From Solitalea agri (GTDB taxonomy: Bacteria; Bacteroidota; Bacteroidia; Sphingobacteriales; Sphingobacteriaceae): a stretch of 64,000 nt of DNA. How positions within the stretch are numbered: the stretch's first letter is position 1; every line of letters begins with the position of its first letter. The translations under genes were made by a program, and so were the position numbers. Shown one piece after another: positions 42,492-54,200 of the stretch. Location: the NCBI RefSeq assembly GCF_023914155.1, contig NZ_JAMWYS010000009.1:183994-247993 (forward strand). Reading direction: 5' to 3'. The notes beneath the pieces were generated by a model. The model was given only the letters and a program-made list of their open reading frames with translations, was not told the origin of the DNA and did not search any database.

Positions 42492-44225
42492 CTATTGTCC
42501 AATGGCTTTTTTAAATGCTATGTCAGTGATCTTACCAAAACCTGAGTAGGAATCAATTTTTTGACCGATATCTCCTGCAGTAGTTCCCGTAGCAACCAAA
42601 TTATAGAAGTATACATTGTTACCCCCACCACTTGCCGTTTCATCAGTTGCAACTACTAACACTTTACCATCAGGAATTGTAGCAAGGTTTGCAGTTTTAT
42701 AACCTGACTTAAACACTTTCATCGCTTTAATTACAGTTCCTTCTGGATAGGTTATCTGAGCCGCAGCTGTTGAAGAGTTCTGCGGAGTTTTTAAACTACA
42801 GGTGTAAATTTTATTTCCACTTGCATAATAAAACTTGCCACCTGGCACAGTTAAAAAGGTTGGAACAGCAAATAATGTTGCCGAATTAATATCCGGGCAT
42901 TTACCCACTGCATCCACTAAATTGTAACGGCCCGCAGTTGCAGTGTTAGGATATCCTGCAGCCCATTGACGAGTGAATTGTACCATATACGTATTGTTGC
43001 CTGCATCATTTCTGAAAACACAATTCCAGTAAGGAGTAGCTGATGATGTGATAACCTGTGCATTGTCGGCAGCAATTAAATTATCCTTCATGTTATTCAT
43101 ATCATAACCTGAACCTGTAGCAGGGTCTAAAGCTGCTTTTGCTTTTGTTTTATTTACATCATCACCCGCAACCGAATAATCAACAAAATGCCTATTTGGA
43201 ATATCGTCTTCAGTTGTTGTAGAAGATCTTCTAACTTTTCCATCGTTAAGCGTCATTAATAAGAAACAACGATGTGCTTTATCGTACAAGGTGACATAGT
43301 TGTCACTTGAATACGATGAAATCACAAAAGGACTTAAGGTAAAAGAGCCTACAAATGGAGGAGTAAAATAAAATGGCTGAGTACCAATAGTGCCTAAACC
43401 TACCTGACGAGCAGAAATTTGACCGTTATTAATTACATATTCGTAGCCGGCTCCTGAAGCTGTAAAATTCCCATTGGCTTCCATTTGAACTAAACCGGGC
43501 TTTTGAGCAAACCAGTTTTCTGCTTTTACAGAATCCATGAAATCATAGTATCTTACCTCTACACCACCATTTGGATGGAATATGGAAATTTTTTGTGCCT
43601 TGGTCGCATCCTGATGATTTACAACATTTATCGAATACGCTCCAAGAGGCAATTTCTGAAGATTAGTGATTGAATAAACATTATCATAGATTGCTCCATG
43701 GGTTGAACCATCTCTGCTTGCAATAATAGAAACATCAGATCCATCTGCAAATTCTTGCAAAACCAGCCAGCCTTCACTACCCCATTTTCCGGTTACATTT
43801 AATGCAAATCGTTTATAAAACGAAACACCTGTACTTTTATCTGTAACTCTTACAATTAAATTGTATAAGTTGGGTGACAAGGAAATCTTTTTGTTCAATA
43901 CGGCTGACGTTCCTAATACGTATTGATTGGGATTTGATCCGGCTTGAGCATATTGTGTAACCATCCATTGATAGTCAAAATTCTCCGCGTTTCCTAACGT
44001 TTGATCGACCTTCAATTTTACTGTTAAAACATCACTTGGTTTTACGATAATTGAATCTGGAGTAATAAAAACTGCAGGATCAGCTTCAGACATGTCCGTT
44101 GTGATGTTAAGAGAGTTGATATCCTTATAATCGTATCCTCCTAAATCTTTATAGCAACCGGTAAAAGCAGCAGCTGAAATAACTGTGCCCAAGAAAATAC
44201 CTAAAACTTTTTTCATCTGTTTCAT
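42492..44225 (-). CDS. PKD-like family lipoprotein of the second SusCD locus
   Basis: 577 residues. Lipoprotein signal (AAAFTGCYKDLGGYDYKDI), PKD-like beta region (~50-145: IIVKPSDVLTVKLKVDQT, ISLSPNLYNLIVRVTDKSTG) and a long repeat-rich region ending ITDIAFKKAIGQ. It has the same arrangement as the protein at 19357-21000, including the C-terminal motif on changes in a monitored value. Surface ligand-binding accessory is inferred from the lipoprotein signal and from its place after a DUF4843-like gene (31 bp). Confidence 0.8.
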   Translation of the reverse strand: MKQMKKVLGIFLGTVISAAAFTGCYKDLGGYDYKDINSLNITTDMSEADPAVFITPDSIIVKPSDVLTVKLKVDQTLGNAENFDYQWMVTQYAQAGSNPNQYVLGTSAVLNKKISLSPNLYNLIVRVTDKSTGVSFYKRFALNVTGKWGSEGWLVLQEFADGSDVSIIASRDGSTHGAIYDNVYSITNLQKLPLGAYSINVVNHQDATKAQKISIFHPNGGVEVRYYDFMDSVKAENWFAQKPGLVQMEANGNFTASGAGYEYVINNGQISARQVGLGTIGTQPFYFTPPFVGSFTLSPFVISSYSSDNYVTLYDKAHRCFLLMTLNDGKVRRSSTTTEDDIPNRHFVDYSVAGDDVNKTKAKAALDPATGSGYDMNNMKDNLIAADNAQVITSSATPYWNCVFRNDAGNNTYMVQFTRQWAAGYPNTATAGRYNLVDAVGKCPDINSATLFAVPTFLTVPGGKFYYASGNKIYTCSLKTPQNSSTAAAQITYPEGTVIKAMKVFKSGYKTANLATIPDGKVLVVATDETASGGGNNVYFYNLVATGTTAGDIGQKIDSYSGFGKITDIAFKKAIGQ

Positions 44226-44256
44226 TTTATTTTAGTTTTCAAATGAATCTACTTTA

Positions 44257-45048
44257 TTAATAAGCGTACTTGGCATCACCAACCCTAACCGTATCATTGT
44301 TGTGATCAGGATCGAGCAACACAACACCTTTCCCCCCATTATAATTGCCCGGATAGTTAGTCTTAATGTAATTTTTAACACGGGTTATATATGAATTGTA
44401 AACAATTGGATATTGGCCAACAAACCTATCTCCTGGGAATTCAGTTATCGTTGTACCGGTTGTTTCATCGTACAAAGCATCTAAAATTACTTTGTATTTG
44501 GTGGGTGTCCAGGTTCCAAAATAGTCTTTATACCCTGCCCATTTTGTGCTTGTTGTACCATTTAAATCACCCCAATTTGCAGGTTGCTGCATATAGGCAA
44601 TTTTGATTTTTACTTTTTGGCTAGCTGTAATGGCTTCACCCGGGAAACTCCCATTTGGCTTTATTTTTACATAAAATGAAAGCGTATTGGTCTCCAAATC
44701 TGGGGTGCGATAAACAACTACCGGAACTGTTCCTGTATAGGAATTAGCTTTTACCAATGCATCAACCGGTAATTTAAACTCTTTACCTTCTACAGCAGCA
44801 TTGGTTTCTGGGCTTACAACTTCAAGAGTAATGGGTCTGTCTTGAGCTGATGAAAGGCCTAATACCTTTACCGGTACGTGAATGGTATCAAACGTTTTCT
44901 TCGGATATTTGGCAAAAGAGTAAACAATACTGTCACCAGTTCCGAAATAAAGGCCATCAGATTCTGAGTAAAGAGCCGGGTCTTTTGCACATCCGATAAT
45001 GGAAAGTGCAGCAAAAAAGACAAATATGTATTGAACTTTAAGTTTCAT
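44257..45048 (-). CDS. DUF4843-like lipoprotein, second locus
   Basis: 263 residues. Lipoprotein signal with SIIGCAKDPALYSESD, then DGLYFGTGDSIVYSFAKYPK and TIHVPVKVLGLSS strands, in the same order as the protein at 21084-21836. It is longer at the C-terminus (ending DHNNDTVRVGDAKYAY). Unknown function; conserved position between susD (25 bp upstream) and the PKD-like gene. The C-terminal extension is rich in Asp/Asn and could bind a cation. Confidence 0.75.
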   Translation of the reverse strand: MKLKVQYIFVFFAALSIIGCAKDPALYSESDGLYFGTGDSIVYSFAKYPKKTFDTIHVPVKVLGLSSAQDRPITLEVVSPETNAAVEGKEFKLPVDALVKANSYTGTVPVVVYRTPDLETNTLSFYVKIKPNGSFPGEAITASQKVKIKIAYMQQPANWGDLNGTTSTKWAGYKDYFGTWTPTKYKVILDALYDETTGTTITEFPGDRFVGQYPIVYNSYITRVKNYIKTNYPGNYNGGKGVVLLDPDHNNDTVRVGDAKYAY

Positions 45049-45073
45049 GATTTGAATAGTTAATTAAACATGC

Positions 45074-46588
45074 TTAACGATTGAATTCATTCTCTTTATC
45101 AGGAATTGGAAAAACATACGCTGTTTCAGGAACCGTAACAACTGCGGTTGTACCCGACACCGCCTTCAAATCCAAATTCAATCGTTTATAATAAAAGAAT
45201 GTTTGTCCTTCTTGAATAAATTCTTTTTGATGCTCTTTGGTAATTTCAGTTGTAAGTGTAGCTGAATTAGTAATGTTCGTTAGGTCGGCTAACCCGCGAG
45301 CTCTTCTCACACTATTCAAATAAATCAAACCATTGGCAATGTCCCCATTTCTATTGGCGCATTCAGCAGCTATATAATACATTTCAGAGATCCTTAGTAC
45401 AGGAACATTTGATTGTAGCATACCATACTGCTCTGGAGAGGTATCAAAAGTGTATTTTGTCAGTCTTTCATAACTATTATTGTTATTATTCTTTTCGAAC
45501 CAGGTTAATCTCCAATCTACACCTGTTGGTGCTTGGCCTCCGTAAAGAGTGGTTTGGTTAGCTAGAGGGAATCGAAGTGATACACCCGAACTAATTGAAA
45601 ACAACTCATCACTATAATTCCGCAAATTGTTACAGTACACACTGAAAAGTAATTCCTGAGAAAACATCCGATCTCTGGTGGCACTGCTGGCACTATTTAC
45701 ATTACTAGTGATCAAAGGAAACTTATTGCTTCCAATTACTTCGTGCGCATATTTTTCTGCATTAGCATAATCTCCCTTATACATATACACCCTGGCCAAC
45801 AAGGCTTTTGTTGCCCAATAATTAAGGTGATTCTGTGTAAATCCATTAAATAGATCTAAAGAAACTTTAGTAAGAGCAGTTGTATCAGTTTGTGCCAATA
45901 AAACCGTTGCCTTTGTCAGATCAGAAATGCAAGAGTCTAATGCTACATTTAATGGTACAAATGGTGTTGATACAGCACTGAAATTAGTAACGTAAGGAAT
46001 TGCCTTATCATTTAAACCAGTAACAGGGTTTTGACCATATAAGCGCGCTAAATCGAAGTGAAAAAGAGCACGCAATGCATAAGCTTCACCTTTAACTCTT
46101 TGATATCTGTCAAGAGAAAAAACAGCTCTTTTAGCATCGATATGCGACAGTAGATTGTTGATGTTGGCAATATTATTATACATACCACCCCAAATACCAT
46201 CAATCTCTTTTCTTACAACAGAAGACATATAATCATATTTTGCAGCACTTGAATACAATCCATCCTTACCGTTAAATAATGAGGCTGCGGGATAATTATT
46301 TGCTAATGTAGATACCAACCCCATTGATAGATCGGTGGTATACAAGCCATAAGATCCGCCATTGGTAGGTTTATCCATTCCAACATAAATACCTGTTAGC
46401 GCGTCTATAAAACCTTGTTCATCAGTAAATAATTTATCCTGAGGAACTTTATCTTTAATAGGCAACTCTAAGAATTTCTCACAGCCACTAAGTGAAAGTA
46501 GCATGGTGAAAGACAAAAGAATACATCCTAACGCTACAAAAGCGGATGCCCCATTTTTTTGCTTAGTTAATTGAGTCATTTTTAACAT
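45074..46588 (-). CDS. SusD/RagB-family lipoprotein
   Basis: 504 residues. Lipoprotein signal ends in SLSGCEKFLELPIKDKVPQ. SusD helices include GEAYALRALFHFDLARLYGQ and the signature VLRISEMYYIAAECANRNGD, then SVRRARGL. Coupled to susC by a 3-bp gap. It is followed by the DUF4843-like gene. Confidence 0.93.
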   Translation of the reverse strand: MLKMTQLTKQKNGASAFVALGCILLSFTMLLSLSGCEKFLELPIKDKVPQDKLFTDEQGFIDALTGIYVGMDKPTNGGSYGLYTTDLSMGLVSTLANNYPAASLFNGKDGLYSSAAKYDYMSSVVRKEIDGIWGGMYNNIANINNLLSHIDAKRAVFSLDRYQRVKGEAYALRALFHFDLARLYGQNPVTGLNDKAIPYVTNFSAVSTPFVPLNVALDSCISDLTKATVLLAQTDTTALTKVSLDLFNGFTQNHLNYWATKALLARVYMYKGDYANAEKYAHEVIGSNKFPLITSNVNSASSATRDRMFSQELLFSVYCNNLRNYSDELFSISSGVSLRFPLANQTTLYGGQAPTGVDWRLTWFEKNNNNNSYERLTKYTFDTSPEQYGMLQSNVPVLRISEMYYIAAECANRNGDIANGLIYLNSVRRARGLADLTNITNSATLTTEITKEHQKEFIQEGQTFFYYKRLNLDLKAVSGTTAVVTVPETAYVFPIPDKENEFNR

Positions 46589-46591
46589 GGC

Positions 46592-49500
46592 TTAGAAATT
46601 TGTAGATAAACCAAAACTTAAACTTCTTGCAAACGGATAACTTGTACCGCGTTCAGTTTTAATAGTTCCAAAATGTGCCAGATTATTTTGGGTAATCATT
46701 AGACGAGGCGCAGATAAGTGCGCTGCTTTAACCCATTTTAAGGTTGAAGGGAAATTATAACCAACGGTTAAACTCGCCAGATCTATGAAACTATCTTCCA
46801 TAACAAAGCGTGAGGTTGCTTTGGTTGTTTGTAAACCATTTGTTCCATCTGAAACAAGAGATTTAAATGAACTAATGTCACCAGGTTGTTTCCAACGCTC
46901 GGTTAACACCCTTGCATCTGCATTTCCAAGTGCTAAGTTTACATTCTCCACTTTATCCACCAAGGTTTGGTTATACATATAACCGCCATATTGGTACATT
47001 AAATTAAAGTTGAGTACAAAGTTCTTGTAATTTAGATTGGATGAGAAAGCACCTTTAAATTTAGGCGTAGCATCGGCTATCGCTCGCTTATCATTTGCAT
47101 CCCACTCAAAAGTATGGCTTCCATCCAGCTTAACGAATACCTCTTTACCAGTAGCCGGATCAATACCTAATGAAGGTACCGCCCAAATTCGGCTAGTAGA
47201 TTCACCAACTACAAAACGAGGTAGTGGCGAAGTTTGATATCTTTTATTATTCGGGTCATTTGGATCAATGTCAAGGTTATTTTTATTATTAATAGCCTCT
47301 ACCGCTGGAGATAATCTGGTAATTATATTCTTATAGTGACCGGTGTTGAAACCAACAGTCCAGAATATATTACGTTGCGGGTCTTTAATAACATTAGCGC
47401 TAATACCTAGTTCGAAACCTTCGTTTTTAGTAGCTCCTAAATTATCCTGATAAGTAATAAAACCTGTAGAAGGGGCAATATCCAAAGGCAAGATCAGGTT
47501 GTTAGTAACTTCGTTGTAATACTCTGCTGAAACATTAATTCTACTTTTAAACATCCCTAACATTAACGCAACATTCGTTTTCAGCGTTTTTTGGAATTCC
47601 AAATCAGGATTTGCAAAAGAAGTAGTTACGGTACCCATCAATAAACGATAGTTGTTAACTAACTTATACTGATACACTTGTTGAGACATATCAGAAGAGA
47701 AGTTTTGATTACCAGTGGTACCCATACTGGCTCTTAATTTTGCCGATTGGATGACATCATTAGGTTTAAAAAATTTCTCGTTTGTAATGTTCCAGGATAG
47801 ACCTGCCGCATAAAAAGGAGACATTTTACTATTTGAACCAAATTGAGAAGAACCACTTTGGTTAGCTGTAAACTCTGCAGTATAACGATCATCAAAATTG
47901 TAGCTTATGCTACCAAAGTTTGAAACATTTCGCGTAAGGTTGATATTTGATGATGGTTTAGTCGAAGTTGTGCCATAACCATTCGCCAAACCAATTTCAT
48001 CTAAATAATCATTAGGAACACCCAATACCTTTATCTGAGTACTGTTACTTTCAGTCTTCTGTAACTGCCCTCCTACTGCTGCCAATAAGGTACTTCTACC
48101 GAAACTTAATCGATAATTTAAACCAATTTTACCATCAAGAGCATTGTTATTACCTTTCAACTGAGAATAAGAACCTAAGTCCATCATAGAAGAAGTAACA
48201 GAACCTGCAAAAGAAGTATGATCAGCCGGCAAAAAAGCTTGTGCATAAGGTGCATTACTTTGCCATCCTAAACTACCGGTAAGTTTTAAATCATCAGTAA
48301 GAGACACTTCTATGTTTGTCTTATTACTCATGCTTAAACTAGAGTTATAATCAGAAACATTTAAAGTTGAATTATATGATGGGTTTAGAAATGCAAGACT
48401 ACCCGGAGCACTTATAGCAAATCCCAAATCACCAGAACTCGGCTCTAAAACTTTAATTGGATTTCCTGATTCGTCATTATTTTTAAAGAATGGAAACTGT
48501 GAAGAATAACTAGAAAAAGAACCCCAAGGAGAGTTATTACCTTTAACATATCCTACGCTGGTGTTGTTATTAACTTTAACTCTACCCCCTACATATCCAA
48601 TATTATAGGATAAAGAATATCTATCTCTACCCGATTCTTTCATTACTCCTTCACTATTGTTATAATTCAAAGAGAAAGAATATCTGAATTGACTTCCACC
48701 ACCTGCTAATTGCAAGCTATGATTTAAACCATAGCCAACTTGCAATGGTTGAGAAAGCCAATAGGTATTTACCCCACTTTTAACCTGGGCTAAACGGTAA
48801 TCATACCATTGTTTCTTTGCAATGTCATTAAATTGATTTTTGTCGCTATAAACACCTGCTATTCTTTGTGCCTCCAATAAGCCCGCTGCATCTAATAAAT
48901 GATAAGATGAAAGGTCAGGTAATTCGGTACTGGCGTTTATCGAATAAGTTACGCGTAATTTTCCCATAGGAGGTTGTTTGGTGTCAACCACAATAACACC
49001 ATTAGCAGCTTTTGATCCATAAGCTACAGTGGCAGCAGCATCCTTTAAAACTGTGATATTGGCAATTAAACTAATATCCATATCATAAAGTGCCTGCAAA
49101 GTAGTTTCAAAGCCATCCATTATAATTAATGGCTGGTTAGGATTGGATAAATAGCTTGCTGCAAAATCTCCATTTGAAACCGGGTTAGCGCCACTGGTAT
49201 TGGTTGTTAAAGGAAGGTTGTTTGCCCCACGTACCTGTAGATTTGGCAATTGGTTCGGATCGCTACCAAATTGGTTATTTGGCGTAATTCTAACAGAAGG
49301 ATCAACAACCGCTAAGGCCTGAAGCACATTCTTCGGGTTAACAACCTTTAACTCTTCACCTGTATAAGTTTTTGCCGAACCGGTGAAGTTACCAACAGGA
49401 CGTTTATATAAACCAGTATTTACGGTTACTTCTTTAAGCGAAACAATGTTATTTCTTAACACAAAGTTCGCAGTTGTTTGGCCAGATTTTAAAACAATTA

Positions 49501-49774
49501 CCTCGTTTTTATAACCAATAAACGTAACCTGTAAAGAAGCTCCAGGCGCTACGTTCTTTAACTCATAGGTACCATTCTTTGTAACAACGGTTACATTATT
49601 AGTCCCTACTTGTTTTACTGTTGCACCAGCCAAAGGTTCTCCTACATCACCCTTTACGGTACCACGTATCACTACGTTCTGTGCAAAAAGGATTGTTGCA
49701 CAAAAGTTTAGGAGAAGAAGTAAAAGCACTCCTTTACCGCCAATTCTTTTTAATAGTATATTATTGCTACTCAT
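46592..49774 (-). CDS. SusC/RagA-family TonB-dependent transporter (no STN domain)
   Basis: 1060 residues. Signal region to ~residue 32, a CarboxypepD-regulatory-like domain (~34-110: VVIRGTVKGDVGEPLAGATV), plug with LQVRGANNLP, IIMDGFETTLQ and AYGSKAANGVIVV, and a long barrel ending LSFGLSTNF. Unlike the protein at 23424-26801 it has no STN domain, so it should not signal to a FecR. That agrees with the lack of a sigma/fecR pair at this locus. It follows a susD by 35 bp, making tandem susCD pairs. Confidence 0.93.
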   Translation of the reverse strand: MSSNNILLKRIGGKGVLLLLLLNFCATILFAQNVVIRGTVKGDVGEPLAGATVKQVGTNNVTVVTKNGTYELKNVAPGASLQVTFIGYKNEVIVLKSGQTTANFVLRNNIVSLKEVTVNTGLYKRPVGNFTGSAKTYTGEELKVVNPKNVLQALAVVDPSVRITPNNQFGSDPNQLPNLQVRGANNLPLTTNTSGANPVSNGDFAASYLSNPNQPLIIMDGFETTLQALYDMDISLIANITVLKDAAATVAYGSKAANGVIVVDTKQPPMGKLRVTYSINASTELPDLSSYHLLDAAGLLEAQRIAGVYSDKNQFNDIAKKQWYDYRLAQVKSGVNTYWLSQPLQVGYGLNHSLQLAGGGSQFRYSFSLNYNNSEGVMKESGRDRYSLSYNIGYVGGRVKVNNNTSVGYVKGNNSPWGSFSSYSSQFPFFKNNDESGNPIKVLEPSSGDLGFAISAPGSLAFLNPSYNSTLNVSDYNSSLSMSNKTNIEVSLTDDLKLTGSLGWQSNAPYAQAFLPADHTSFAGSVTSSMMDLGSYSQLKGNNNALDGKIGLNYRLSFGRSTLLAAVGGQLQKTESNSTQIKVLGVPNDYLDEIGLANGYGTTSTKPSSNINLTRNVSNFGSISYNFDDRYTAEFTANQSGSSQFGSNSKMSPFYAAGLSWNITNEKFFKPNDVIQSAKLRASMGTTGNQNFSSDMSQQVYQYKLVNNYRLLMGTVTTSFANPDLEFQKTLKTNVALMLGMFKSRINVSAEYYNEVTNNLILPLDIAPSTGFITYQDNLGATKNEGFELGISANVIKDPQRNIFWTVGFNTGHYKNIITRLSPAVEAINNKNNLDIDPNDPNNKRYQTSPLPRFVVGESTSRIWAVPSLGIDPATGKEVFVKLDGSHTFEWDANDKRAIADATPKFKGAFSSNLNYKNFVLNFNLMYQYGGYMYNQTLVDKVENVNLALGNADARVLTERWKQPGDISSFKSLVSDGTNGLQTTKATSRFVMEDSFIDLASLTVGYNFPSTLKWVKAAHLSAPRLMITQNNLAHFGTIKTERGTSYPFARSLSFGLSTNF

Positions 49775-49809
49775 GATCGTTTTGCAATTAATTTTTTATT
49801 CTTCAACAA

Positions 49810-51183
49810 CTATTCAGGCTTTACGAACGTATAAGTTGCATTTGGCACAACTGCTACCCGGCCTAACGGTGGTTTTTCAACATTATTAGTATAAAATGGC
49901 AAGCTTGTAAACGCGGTATTGTTACGCTTGTAGTAAAAAAACACTTGTCCTTCTCCAACAAATTCCTTTCTGTACTCATTCAGAATTTCAGTTGAAAGAG
50001 CCGCTGCATCAGTAACCGTAGCAGGAGTTAAATCGACAATAATACCTCTTGCTTTTCTTACTGTATTTAAATACCCTAAAGCTGTTGGAATATCATCAGT
50101 ACATTCCGCCGCGATGTAATACATCTCCGTTAAACGGATCATTGGAAACACATTTGCTGATGATAGTGCAAGTTTTGCAGGAATGATCCCACCTGTTTTA
50201 GTTGCATCATCCAAGGTTAAAGAAAAGGCTTTACGATAATCAGGGGTAAGATCACCATATAAAGCACTTTGTGCCGAAACAGATGTACCTATCAGTGCAG
50301 GAGCCCCAAATACACTTTTACGAAGTGCATAGAAATTAAGACCAAAAACATTCAGCTTAAACAAGCTCTCGTTTGCAAAAAATAAATCTGCTTTAGTGGT
50401 TGATAATGAAAACTTTTGGCCGTTAATAACAGCTGACGCATATTCATTAGCTTTAATTTTATCACCTTTATAAAGGTATAAACGGGCCATTAAGCCTTTT
50501 ACCGCCCAGCCGTTAATTTGCGTTGTATTTAAATTATTTGTATTTAGTAATTTATCGGCATCGGTTAAATCAACTAAACATTGATCAAAAACTTGCCCTA
50601 CCGTACTTACTGGTGTAGCCTTATAATCATTTACAGTTACATAGGGAATTGCTGCATTTGTAAAGCCATCGAGTGCGGGAGCTGGAGCAAACATTCGAAG
50701 TAAATCAAAATGTAAATAGGCTCTTAATGCTAATGCCTCTCCTTTAATTGTATTATAATTATCTCCGCTGAAGATGGATTGTTTGTTCTCAATATTTGCC
50801 AATACGTTATTCACGTTAGCAATTGCGCTATACATTTTATTCCAAACGTCAGCCGAATAACCTTTAATGGAAGCATCATTTAAGTTAAGACTTGCTGCTT
50901 GATAATAGGTATAACCTACTTTCTTAATACTAACGCTATCATAGCTTCTTCCTGCCAATGAAAGAGCCCCCATGGTTAAATCTCTTCCGTAAAGTGAGGG
51001 TGCACCCATTTGCAGATAAACACCATTAAGTGCTTCACGAAAACCTTTCTCCGTAGAGAATATTTTCGATTCATCAACTTCCAATGGTTGCGGAGTTTCA
51101 TCCGTCCATTTTTGGCAAGATGCGGTGCCAAGCAAGACAAACAATCCTGCTATAGCTAATATTTTCTTTTTCACGATTTGCAT
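49810..51183 (-). CDS. SusD/RagB-family lipoprotein
   Basis: 457 residues. Lipoprotein signal with LLGTASCQKWTDETPQ. SusD core: GEALALRAYLHFDLLRMFAP and MIRLTEMYYIAAECTDDIPT, then VRKARGI. It is the shortest of the three SusD proteins here. 18 bp after susC. It ends ...VAVVPNATYTFVKPE. Confidence 0.92.
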   Translation of the reverse strand: MQIVKKKILAIAGLFVLLGTASCQKWTDETPQPLEVDESKIFSTEKGFREALNGVYLQMGAPSLYGRDLTMGALSLAGRSYDSVSIKKVGYTYYQAASLNLNDASIKGYSADVWNKMYSAIANVNNVLANIENKQSIFSGDNYNTIKGEALALRAYLHFDLLRMFAPAPALDGFTNAAIPYVTVNDYKATPVSTVGQVFDQCLVDLTDADKLLNTNNLNTTQINGWAVKGLMARLYLYKGDKIKANEYASAVINGQKFSLSTTKADLFFANESLFKLNVFGLNFYALRKSVFGAPALIGTSVSAQSALYGDLTPDYRKAFSLTLDDATKTGGIIPAKLALSSANVFPMIRLTEMYYIAAECTDDIPTALGYLNTVRKARGIIVDLTPATVTDAAALSTEILNEYRKEFVGEGQVFFYYKRNNTAFTSLPFYTNNVEKPPLGRVAVVPNATYTFVKPE

Positions 51184-51201
51184 AAAACTCAGTTTAGGTG
51201 A

Positions 51202-54200
51202 TTAAAAGTTTGCATTTAACGTAAAGGTGTAATTGCGTTGGAAAGGATAATAAATACCGCGTTCCATATTAGCGCCTCCCCATTCAAAAGCATCGTTAAC
51301 TATAAATTTGAAGCCCATGCTTTGAGCCTTGAGTTTTTCAGCAATTGATTTTGGCATTGCATAACCAATCATCATAGATGCACACTGTATTTTATCGTCT
51401 TTTTCAACAAAGCGAGTTGTGGCATAAGTTGGTGAAGTTGCCATACCGTTTAAAGAAAGTGCCTTGTAAAGAGGATTGCTCATGTCTTGCTGCCAACGCT
51501 GCGCCGAAGCCGCTCTACTGTCAACATTGAACATAATGTTTGCATTCTCAACACGATCAGCCAGCGTTTGGTTGTAAACCTTTGCACCTAACTGATAATC
51601 GAAATACATTCCTAACGAAAACTGTCTGAAAGTAACATCCGTACCAAATGAACCCTGCCATTTAGGTGTTAAATTACCGGCAAATACCTTATCATCAGCA
51701 TCCCATAAAAATGTGAGAGAACCATCTTTCGACATGAAAGTTTCGTTGCCTGTTATAGGATCAATACCTACCGAGCGAACTGCCCAAATTGCCGAAGGTG
51801 AGTAACCTACTTTGTATTGCGACTGTGGTTTATCCTGAGATGAAACCGTATTATTATTTGCATTTACTTGCTCAATAAATGGAGCTATAGAAGTTATCTT
51901 GTCTGTATTATGAAGACTGTTTACCATCACATTCCAACTCAAGTTATTTTTCTGCGATCTATAAACAGTTCCAGCTATACCAAATTCAAAACCCTTGTTT
52001 TCAATTCCCGCATAATTATCATAGTATGAAAAACCTTGATAACCTGTTGATGAAGCTGAAAGTGTTGGCATTATGATATTTGAAGACTTTTGCTGATAAA
52101 CATTGAAGTTTAGCGCTAATCTGTTATTAAATAATGCTGCATCAATTCCAGCATCTTGCTTATAGGTTTCAGGAGCTTTTAAGTTTTTATTACCAAAAGC
52201 GATTAAATACGATCCTAATCCTTGACCGATTGTGCTACTATTACCTGTGCCTGGTATATATTGCTGGTTAGTATAATAATCATAAGCTGTTCTATCTAAA
52301 TAGGATAAAAAGTTTTGATTACCGGTAATACCTAAGCTTCCTTTAACTTTTAACAGATTAATCCAACTTACATTTTTTAAGAAGCTCTCATTTTGAACAT
52401 TCCATGATAAACCAACAGCACCGAACTTTGACGTACTGCTTAAACCTGAATAGTTATCCAGTGCCCCAGATAGATCAATTTGATAACGTTTATCATAGCT
52501 GTATGAAGCATTACCAAAAGTAGAGGCATAACGAGTTACAATTTTACTGCTTACAGGCTTCTCGCCTTTGTACGCAGTTCCATAAGCAATATCGGCCAAG
52601 CGGTCAATTGCAAAACCACTTACCGATATTAATTCCGATTCACTAGATGTTTGAGAGATGTTCTCTCCAAAATTTGCAGAGATCTCATGTTTACCTAAAT
52701 TCTTTTGGTATTGTAAATTAGCCCCACCCTGAACATCAAGGAATGAATTAGCAGTATAATTATACAATCCTCTGCTTAAAATATTGGCTGCGGTTATATT
52801 ACCGAAGTTGGTATGGCTTGGAGGTAAGAAATAATTCAATTCATCAGACTGCTTAGTAATACTTGCAATCCCATTTAATTGGAATCCAGCCCCTAAGAGT
52901 AAACTTAAATTGGTTTGGTTGTTATATCTTGCATACTTAGCATTATCTGTAGTTGCTAAAGTTGAATTGTATGCAGGGTTTAAATAAACATCTCCTTCAA
53001 GATACTTTTGAAATTTGCCGGTGTTTAAATCATAAGGGGTCCAGTAAGGATTTAGCTTCGTATAGTCACTAAATTTCCCGTATGGAGAGTTTGAGGCATC
53101 AGATCCCAGATAACTAAACTTATTGCTAAAAGAGAAACCACCCAAATTACCGCCAAAATCAGTACTTAAGTCTAAGTTCTTTCTGTTTGACCCCTTCATG
53201 GTTCCTTGAATATCATTGTAAGCTGCAGTCACACCGTAAAAAATATTCTCAGTTCCGGTACTTACAGCAAGAGAATGTTTTAATCCTATGCCATTTTGTA
53301 AAGGAATTTGCAACCAGTTAGTATTATTACCTTTATTATAAACTTGGTCATATCTATTTTGGTAAACAGCATCTGTAGTTGAAGGATATAAACCTGCAGC
53401 GTTTTCCAGCTCAAACTTTTCTTTTGCACTTAAACTATTAAATGAAGAAATGTCAGCTTGTGCACCTTGCACCTGCTCACTGAAAGAAATATTTAAACCA
53501 CTCTTAGGTTTTGATGTTTGAATTGCAATCACCCCATTACCACCTCTCAATCCAAAACTGGCGGTAGATACTGCATCTTGCAACACAGTAACACTTTGAA
53601 CACGGTTTAAATCAATATCCATTGCCGTTTGCAGCGTTACCTGAACACCGTCCAATAAAATAATTGGGCTGCTATTTGAAGTCACATTTGAAGCAACATA
53701 GTCAGCTGCAGAAGGATTCTTTTGAACACCTGAACCTGCATTTGTAGAGTTAGCAAGGGTAGTTGCATAAGGCAAATTATTTGCACCACGCAATCTGATT
53801 TCAGGAAGTGAATTTGGGTTACTTCCATTATTATTGCTATAGATAACTGTTAACGATGGAACATAATACTTTAAAGCATCAATAAAGTTGATGGAATTAA
53901 CTTTTCGAAGATCGTTTCCTTTAACTGTAACAGTTGAACCAGAGAATAATGGACTAACTGCTTTAGATTGACCTGTGCTAATAAGAAATCCCTCAGATTC
54001 ATCAAGCGATACCATTGCTATCGAGACAGTTTCAGAAGTAACATATTTAGCTACCCTCCGATAACCGGGCTTATGCAAAACAAGATTTCGACTTGGATTA
54101 TTTTCGAATACCACTTGTCCATTGGTCGTAAATTTAGACTCTTGTCCTAATGTTACACGAACACTATCTAATACTTTGGAACTACCGAGGTCTTTTACAG